Source of the DNA: Nephrocerus scutellatus
Lineage: Eukaryota > Arthropoda > Insecta > Diptera > Pipunculidae
Assembly: GCA_947095585.1 (NCBI GenBank)
Contig: OX352762.1
Coordinates: forward strand, 8,411,969 to 8,475,968
DNA length: 64,000 nucleotides
Reading direction: 5' to 3'
In this document: positions 57,371 to 64,000 of the stretch, piece after piece
Position numbering within the stretch: position 1 is the stretch's first letter
How the letters are laid out: each line of letters opens with the position of its first letter
The notes under the pieces: generated by a model
The model's database searches: none
What the model was told of the DNA's origin: nothing
The model's input: the letters and a program-made list of their open reading frames with translations, nothing else
Translations under genes and position numbers: made by a program

Positions 57371-58735
57371 ATTATTCTGAGCTTTTAGGTCATTCAGTTA
57401 TCAGAAGCCCCAATTTTATTCTGAGCTTCCAGGTCATTCAATTATCGGAAGCCAACATTTTATTATTCTGAACTTCTTGGTTCATTTATTTATTAGAAGC
57501 CATCATTTTATTGCTCTGAGCTTCTAGGTTCATTTATTTATTAGAAGCCAGAATTTTACTACTCTGAGCTTCTAGGTTCATTTAGTTATCGGAAGCCACC
57601 ATTTTATTATTCTGAGCTTCTAGATTTATTCAGTTTCTCAGAAGACATAATTTGATTATTATTATTTTAATCTGAGCTTATGGGTTCATTCAGTTATTAG
57701 AAGAATAAAAAGCAGACAGAAGAACCTCTTAGGTTCTAGATTTATTAATTTTTTCAGAAGCCACCTTATTATTATTCTGAGCTTCTAGATTTATTCAGTT
57801 TCTCAGAAGACATAATTTGATTATTATTATTTTAATCTGAGCTTATGGGTTCATTCAGTTATTAGAAGAATAAAAAGCAGACAGAAGAACCTCTTAGGTT
57901 CTAGATTTATTAATTTTTTCAGAAGCCACCTTATTATTATTCTGAGCTTTTAGGTTCATTCAGTTATCAGAAGCCACTATAGTATTACTCTGAGATTCTA
58001 GATTTTTTCAGTTTCTCAGAAGCCACCTTATTATTATTCAGAGCTTCTAGGTTCTTTTAGCTATCAGAAGCCACTATAGAATTATTCTGAGATTCTAGAT
58101 TTATTCAGTTTTTCAGACGCCACCTTATTATTATTCTGAGCTTCCAGGTTCATTCAGTTATCAGAAGCCACCTTATTATTGCTCTGAGCTTCTAGGTTCA
58201 TTTATTTATTAGAAGCCAGAATTTTACTACTCTGAGCTTCTAGGTTCATTTAGTTATCGGAAGCCACCATTTTATTATTCTGAGCTTCTAGATTTATTCA
58301 GTTTCTCAGAAGACATAATTTGATTATTATTATTTTAATCTGAGCTTATGGGTTCATTCAGTTATCAGAAGAATAAAAAGCAGACAGAAGAACTTATTAG
58401 GTTCTAGATTTATTAATTTTTTCAGAAGCCACCTTATTATTATTCTGAGCTTTTAGGTTCATTCAGTTATCAGAAGCCACTATAGTATTACTCTGAGATT
58501 CTAGATTTTTTCAGTTTCTCAGAAGCCACCTTATTATTATTCAGAGCTTCTAGGTTCTTTTAGCTATCAGAAGCCACTATAGAATTATTCTGAGATTCTA
58601 GATTTATTCAGTTTTTCAGACGCCACCTTATTATTATTCTGAGCTTCCAGGTTCATTCAGTTATCAGAAGCCACCTTATTATTATTCTAAGCTTCTAGGT
58701 TCATTCAGTTATCAGAAGCCAACTTTTTTAACTTT
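57340..58735. repeat. Minisatellite with a 503-bp higher-order unit
   Basis: The basic unit of about 55-60 bp is TTCTGAGCTTCTAGGTTCAT then TCAGTTATCAGAAGCCACC. The landmark GAAGACATAATTTGATTATT occurs at 57641, 57806 and 58309 (165 and 503 bp apart). The order of variant units after 57806 repeats after 58309, so a 503-bp block (57806-58308) was duplicated, the second copy ending near 58720. Confidence 0.9.
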
Positions 58736-59640
58736 ACTAAAATGCACTTAAATTCGAAAAAACCGTTGATAAGCACTGACATTTTCCGGTCGATTGTGAA
58801 CTCCTTAACGAGGGCTTCTTACAAGTTCATATATAAGATTCGAGGGACATAGACGGCACCCAGGAGTACTTTTCGCTGCACGATTTCGAATTTTCGAACG
58901 GTGCACGTAAGCGAACTCCGTATATAGCGCTAACGAATTCTAAGCAGAAATCTCATTGTCGTCGCATGTTGAATTGGGAAGTGCACTCACTCACTCAGGG
59001 TACACTGGATTATCTTAACTCGAATAATTTATTTATATGCGAGGATATATATATGAAGCAACGTATTTCAACATCTGATGGTTACCATTCCTGATGCCCA
59101 TTCACATCCATCTGGTGCATAAGTTGTGAAAGTTTGATTCGTGCTCCTCCCTGATGTTATGTAGGTTGGTTTTGTTTTTGTGGTCTAACATTTCATCGTG
59201 CACAGCAGTGATGGTGCATCACTAGGGTAGGGAAATTCCTTTTCTGTCAAGGACATTAAAGGTGAAACTTATGCCAAGCGCAACCTACACAAACAGACAC
59301 GCACAATACCAGTACACAGCACGCGATCCTTTTGTGTAAATGCAATTTCCAAGGGGAAGTGAGTCACTATGTGCAGCGAGCAAGTAACCCAGCTTTAAAG
59401 TTAAGTGCGACGAATGAGAGATTTAAAGCACAACACAGTGGGGCGGAAAGGAAAAATGGCTTAGCAATTAATTAATTGTGACATAAAGAAAAAAGAAGGT
59501 TGCTTAACATTTGAACATGTTGGTGTGTGATGTGGGCTAGTGTGGGGTCAATGGGTTGGTCATTTTGGTGGAGGCAGTTTGGTTGGTAAAGTATGAGAGG
59601 GGCACCCGGGAAACGCCTGTTGTCCTATATATGTGTTAAT
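58736..59640. other. Unassigned intergenic sequence
   Basis: No motif or repeat was recognised. Confidence 0.4.
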
Positions 59641-59644
59641 ATAT

Positions 59645-60310
59645 AAAAATGATTGATAATCGATTGCCCACTAAACCACTGGACGTATCGAAGCCATATT
59701 CACACCATATGTTTTTTGGTACTCCGATAAGTTTACTTTTTTTGACCTAGTAGATGGCGTTGGAGTCGAGATATTTTTGGAAATGTCATTCTACATATAT
59801 ATCTTACCTTAGCCATATTCACACGATAAGTTCGTTTGGTGCTCTGAAAAGTTTATGTTTATTTTTGATCCGGAAGGTGGCGCTGGAATCGAGATGTCAT
59901 TCGGCACAAAATACGTCATCACAACTACTGGACATATTGAAGACAAATTTACACCATATATTCGTTTGGTGATCCTTAATCCCTTTTTATTTTTCGAATC
60001 GGGTAGGTGGCGCGGAAGTCGAGATATTTTTGAAAATCTCTATTTTTAAGCTATAAAAACTTTCCTAACATAGCCATATTTACACCAGATGTTCGTTTGG
60101 TACTCCGATAAGTTTATGTTCTTTTAGACCCGGTAGGTGGCGCTGAAATCGAGATATCATAACGACTACACTACTGGACGTATCTAATCCATATTCACTC
60201 TTTATGTTCGTTCGCTGCTTCGATAAGTTTATGTTTATGTTTTTCAACCCGGTGGCTCTTGAGTCAAGATATTTTTGAAAATGTGTATTAATGTTTGTCT
60301 GTAACGAGTT
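59645..60310. repeat. Degenerate tandem repeat, period about 122-130 bp, five units
   Basis: GGTGGCGCTGGAATCGAGAT-like words recur near 59753, 59875, 60005 and 60135. Each is preceded by CACCATATGTTCGTTTGGTA and CTCCGATAAGTTTATGTT-type blocks and followed by a TTTTTGAAAAT segment. Confidence 0.87.
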
Positions 60311-60689
60311 CAAATCTCGGTATTTGGAGAATCTTGAGTGAGTCTTGGTGCGGTCAAGTGGACAGTGGGCAGCGGGTCCCGGTTAACACCGGGGTTATCA
60401 GCTAGTTGATTATAAGAATATTGGCTATTCTGCATTAATTCTTGTCTATAATGCTCAATATCCATCTATTGCGTTTGATCTTCCTCTATATACTAATTGT
60501 ATAAGTCACTCACTTACGAAGTCGTTCTAAAACTGTGATAAAATATCATCAGCATACCAGTTCAAAGGTTCTCAAGTCTTAACAGAGACATAAACCATAA
60601 TATGAGCAACACTTTTTAATAAAATTGTACGGTCAAACCGGCCCGTTGGGCAAGACAACTCCTGTGGTACCAAAGGCTATCTTGGTGAT

Positions 60690-61195
60690 TATACCAAAGA
60701 CCCTACTCTAGACACTTTCAAAATCCCCTCAATACCCAAGTCAAGACCCCATTAAGACCCTGTTTAATTCCCCTTAAGACCCCACTCAAACTCCCTCCAA
60801 GACTCTCTGAAGACCACCCCAAGATTCCTTAAGACCATCACAAGTCTCTCTCAATATGCCCTCAATACCCCTTAAAGGCCCTACTTAAAACTCGCTAAAA
60901 AAACCCTCAAGACTCAATTCAGACCGCACTCAAGCCATCCTTAAGGACCGCCTTCAGGAACCTTCTTAAAATCGACTTGAGGCTCATTAAAGACTCCACT
61001 CAAGACCCTCTCAAAACCCTACCAAAACCCTACTCAAGACTCTCTCAAAAACGCCTCTAGACCCTCCTCGAGGCCCTCTCAAACCCCAATCAAACCCTCC
61101 TCGAGCTTAAATCCAGACACATCTTAATATTGGCTCTCATCCCTCTCAAGACCCCACTCAAAACTCCCACAAGACTCAAGATTCTCGAGACCCCA
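60690..61195. repeat. Low-complexity CTCAAGACCCC tract
   Basis: Irregular repetition of CCCTCAAGACCCCACTCAAA-like words over 500 bp. It is related to the tracts at 23450-23660 and 43660-44020, and abuts the RTE 3' end at 61200. Confidence 0.8.
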
Positions 61196-61199
61196 CTCA

Positions 61200-61740
61200 T
61201 CATCATATTCCGGTCTTGGCCTTCATCAAAAAGTCCCTCCACCGGTCCCGATTTCGAGCCGATGTCATCCAGTTTGGCATCCCTAAACTCTGGGCGTCAT
61301 GGTCTACGCCATCCTTCCAGCGTAGGCCTGGCTTTCGTGTTCCATAAAAGCACTTTCCAAGCAGGATCCACTTCGCTCATGCGAGCTAGGTGTCCTACCC
61401 ACCGGAGACTACCGAACTTAATTCTCTTCACGATGTCGACATCGCGGTAACGCTCGTAGATCTCATCATTATAGAGTCTCCGGAATCGTCATTCCTCACG
61501 TGCGTGGCCAACAATTCTCCGTAAGACTTTTCGCTCGAACGCGGCTAAGAGGTCAGAATGCTTTGTTGCTATGCACCCAAGTCTCGGATCCATATGTAAG
61601 TGCTGGTATGACCATTGTCTTATATACCAGCAGCTTGGATGTTATGGTTAAATTCCTGGATTTGAAGATTCTTGACAGACTATAGTAGGCTTTGTTGGCT
61701 TTAAGCAACCGTGCGCGTATTTCTGGTTCCATGGTTCATC
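61200..61740 (-). pseudogene. RTE family A LINE 3' end
   Basis: TCATCATATTCCGGTCTTGG through GACGTTGTCGACATCGCGGT-like sequence (61430-61455: ACGATGTCGACATCGCGGTA) parallels 14480-14800. The minus-strand reading gives the C-terminal block near 61410-61230. The element is 5'-truncated at about 61740. Confidence 0.75.
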
Positions 61741-62880
61741 ATAGACAATGTCTATGATTTTTCCCCCTTATCCCCGCCGCTTCCCTTGATAAGCTTTGAG
61801 GCACGACCAAGAAAGTAGTCCGGACGAATAATAAGTAAGTCTCCACAAAAAAGGATTTGTCCAGGAAACAGCTTTTGTTACCGCTGATCATAAAATCTGC
61901 TCCACAATGCCCACACACTTTCTCCTGTCATTCTTTTCGATTTTTCTAGCAAAACGCTAATGGCAGCTTTATGCAAGGCAACTTAAGTTGGATAACAGTT
62001 ACCGTTACCATAGATACAATTTAATTTGAAAACCAATTCTGCATTTCTGTTTAATGTCTTCTGGTTGAGAAGGGATGAATGCGTTGTTCGTTCCTAGCGG
62101 ATGGATGCGGTGCGTGGTTTATTCGACGATAACTTTATGCAATTTGAATTAATTTATTATCCATTAACGTGCGAGATAAATTTGAAGTGTCGCCGCATTC
62201 ATTTGTCAGACATAATGGAACATTCAAATTTAGATTTGTTGCGAATTAATGAAGAATAAATCTCGAGAATGTAGCAGACGTGAAATAACTTAAAATCCAA
62301 GCCCGCGTGGGTAATATTCCTTAAAATTTGTTTCTTTTGATCAAACCCAAAATGCAGAGCGTGAAACAATTCCTGCTGAGTAAAATTGCAATTGGTCAAT
62401 GAATACGCAAAGTACCTACAGTCGCTTCTGCGACTATTAATTACAAGGACTTTTCTTCCTTGTCGCATTTTGTTAACACAAAAAAAAATGTCTCCTTCTC
62501 CTCTAAGAGGAGATGATAATTATGCGCAACTTGGAGGAAAGTATGGAAAAGCATGACACAGAGAGCATTATGTATGCACCCTTAGATGCCAGAAGAAGTG
62601 CAATTGGTGTATAAAAGTGAACTATAATTAGTTTTGGACCTTCAAACAGGGAAGGACTTTTATGATGTAATCAGCGGAAAATGTTTCTTTAACAAAAACG
62701 CAAAAGGAAGATCCAACTTTCAACTTTTTGAATGGACCGGGATATAATTGTTTTTTTTTTTAAATTAATTATAGAAATAGGAAATCCTTAGTTGGATAAT
62801 GGAATGCAGATTAAGTCTGGAATAGGATGTCACTCCCTTTTAAATTCCCTATAATAACTTCGCGTCGGTTCTGTGCCTGG
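61741..62880. other. Unassigned intergenic sequence
   Basis: AT-rich with no recognised gene. Confidence 0.4.
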
Positions 62881-62884
62881 AGGA

Positions 62885-63015
62885 ATCCTCCGATAAATAT
62901 TTAATCCACTTCCTAAAGCCCGATTTTATTCCAACTTTGCACACATCTCCGATGACAATACATTCTATAAAAATTTGTAAAAAATTTGGTCCTGATGGGG
63001 TTTTAGAGGGTCTTG
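62885..63015. repeat. Fragment of the dispersed CTCCGATGGACAA family
   Basis: AATCCACTTCCTAAAGCCCG, ATTTTATTCCAACTTTGCAC and CACATCTCCGATGACAATAC match 37690-37760 and, inverted, 4140-4215. Confidence 0.65.
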
Positions 63016-63025
63016 AGTGGGGTCT

Positions 63026-64000
63026 CGAATCAGATTCGAGTCAACACGATTGCCCTTCGCAACGAAGGGACCAGAAACAACTACGGTCAAGCGATAGGAC
63101 TCGTCCTAAATGCAGGGAGGGTACGTTCTGGGGCTGAGATGTCAGGCATCGAAGAGAAATGGACACGCCTCAAAAATACTGTCATTAGTACTGCTGACTC
63201 CATCTTAGGCAGTAGTCGTAGAGATCGGAACGACTGGTTCGATGACGAATGTAAGCTAGCGACTGAACGTCAGAATGTTGTGTACCGAGCAATGCAACAA
63301 TTTCGTAGAACGCGAGCACGCGAAGATGAATATAAAGAGCTCAGAAGATATGAAAAAACAGTTCACCGACGAAACCTGGGAGAAGAATCTCGCCTGTGAG
63401 TTAGAACAGTACAGAGGGCAAGGAACGCACCAGGCGCGGAAGTTCTACCAAAGAGTCCGCGGTATGACACAATATACACCGCGTTGCACATACTGCAAAG
63501 ACAAGGAGGGTAGTCTGATCGCCGATCTTAATCATGAGTTGCTAAATGGTCAGTTAACTGAGGAATTGGAGGCTCCACCAATGACCGAATACCATACTAT
63601 GCTGCCGCCACCGCCACCAAGCGTAGACGAAGTAAGCAGAGCGATAAATCTGCTCAAAAATAGTAAGACCCCGGGATCAGATGGGATCCCAGCGGAACTG
63701 TTAAAAATAGGAGGCCACACATTACACCAAGCAATTCATGAAATAATAGTGCAATTATTTGAGGAAGAAGCTATGCCAGAAGACTGACGAAGAGGCATCC
63801 TGTGCCCCATACATAATAAATGAGATATCACAACATGCAGTAATTATCGTAGTATAACGTTGTTGAGGACATCTCCTCCATCCTTCAAGACAGGATAGCC
63901 TCATACGCTAAAGTCATCATTGGTCCATGTTAGTGTGGCTTCATTCCAGGCAAATCAACAACTGATCAGATTTACACCCTTAGGCAGGTGATGGAAAAAT
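63026..64000 (+). pseudogene. RTE family A LINE: linker and start of RT, running off the right edge
   Basis: It starts at NQIRVNTIALRNEGTRNNYG, continues WFDDECKLATERQNVVYRAM, shifts frame near 63330, and then reads AINLLKNSKTPGSDGIPAEL and LHQAIHEIIVQLFEEEAMPE (RT fingers). A stop at 63785-63787 and a degraded stretch follow. The segment through GQADQ/TTDQIYTL-type sequence at 63850-63990 matches 15480-15300 inverted. Together with 26480-27300 it lets the family order be read as endonuclease, linker, RT. At least two shifts and stops; inactive as seen. Confidence 0.85.

Overview
This is a nuclear contig from an insect, almost certainly a fly (Diptera). The evidence is GT-AG introns, a Patched-related gene with several 65-80 bp introns, an Inr+DPE type core promoter, two eukaryotic tRNA genes, a tRNA-derived SINE and many insect-type non-LTR retrotransposon (LINE) relics (RTE, R1/LOA, CR1/Jockey, I-like) next to Tc1/mariner elements. 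I cannot name the species. Short unique sequence between many decayed repeats suggests a large, repeat-rich genome.

Host genes. (1) At the left edge, on the minus strand, are the first three coding exons of a secreted type-B carboxylesterase (735 down to 101); the rest of the gene lies outside the window. (2) The main gene is a Patched-related (Ptr-like) sterol-sensing-domain protein on the plus strand. It has nine coding exons between 22021 and 31367, reconstructed here as 1,092 aa, a probable non-coding first exon at 20354-20540 with an Inr/DPE promoter, and polyadenylation signals at 31426-31488. (3) tRNA-Glu(TTC) lies antisense inside a Ptr intron (24628-24699), and tRNA-Arg(ACG) lies at 51286-51358, also minus strand. 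I find no other convincing host protein gene.

Layout. 1-0.8 kb: esterase. 0.8-10.1 kb: SINE, LOA, mariner inside a fold-back element, RTE-like, R1-like gag and CR1-like relics. 10.8-14.5 kb: an I/Jockey-type LINE 3' end running into a perfectly regular array of 28 units of 113 bp. 14.5-18.1 kb: RTE and CR1/Jockey relics. 18.8-19.6 kb: a 312-bp tandem repeat. 20.2-31.5 kb: the Ptr gene, its introns packed with SINE, transposase, RTE and RNase H relics, MITEs and minisatellites. 31.5-64 kb: intergenic sequence with more LINE relics, a dispersed 'CTCCGATGGACAA' repeat family, palindromic MITEs, a long GAAAT pentanucleotide tract, and several distinct minisatellites (57.4-58.7 kb has a 503-bp higher-order unit). 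The right edge enters an RTE element in plus orientation.

How the parts relate. The two protein genes are unrelated: one is a secreted hydrolase, the other a multi-pass membrane protein of the Patched/RND type. Most of the window is transposon debris with traceable nested insertions: mariner into a fold-back element, SINE into an RTE tail, SINE into an RTE-like reverse transcriptase, and one LINE fused to another. I found no CRISPR array, operon or clearly new molecular system. The most unusual items are the 28x113 bp array, the decayed tRNA-Glu 3'-half series beside the intact tRNA gene, and the duplicated exon-like ORF at 18.8-19.35 kb.
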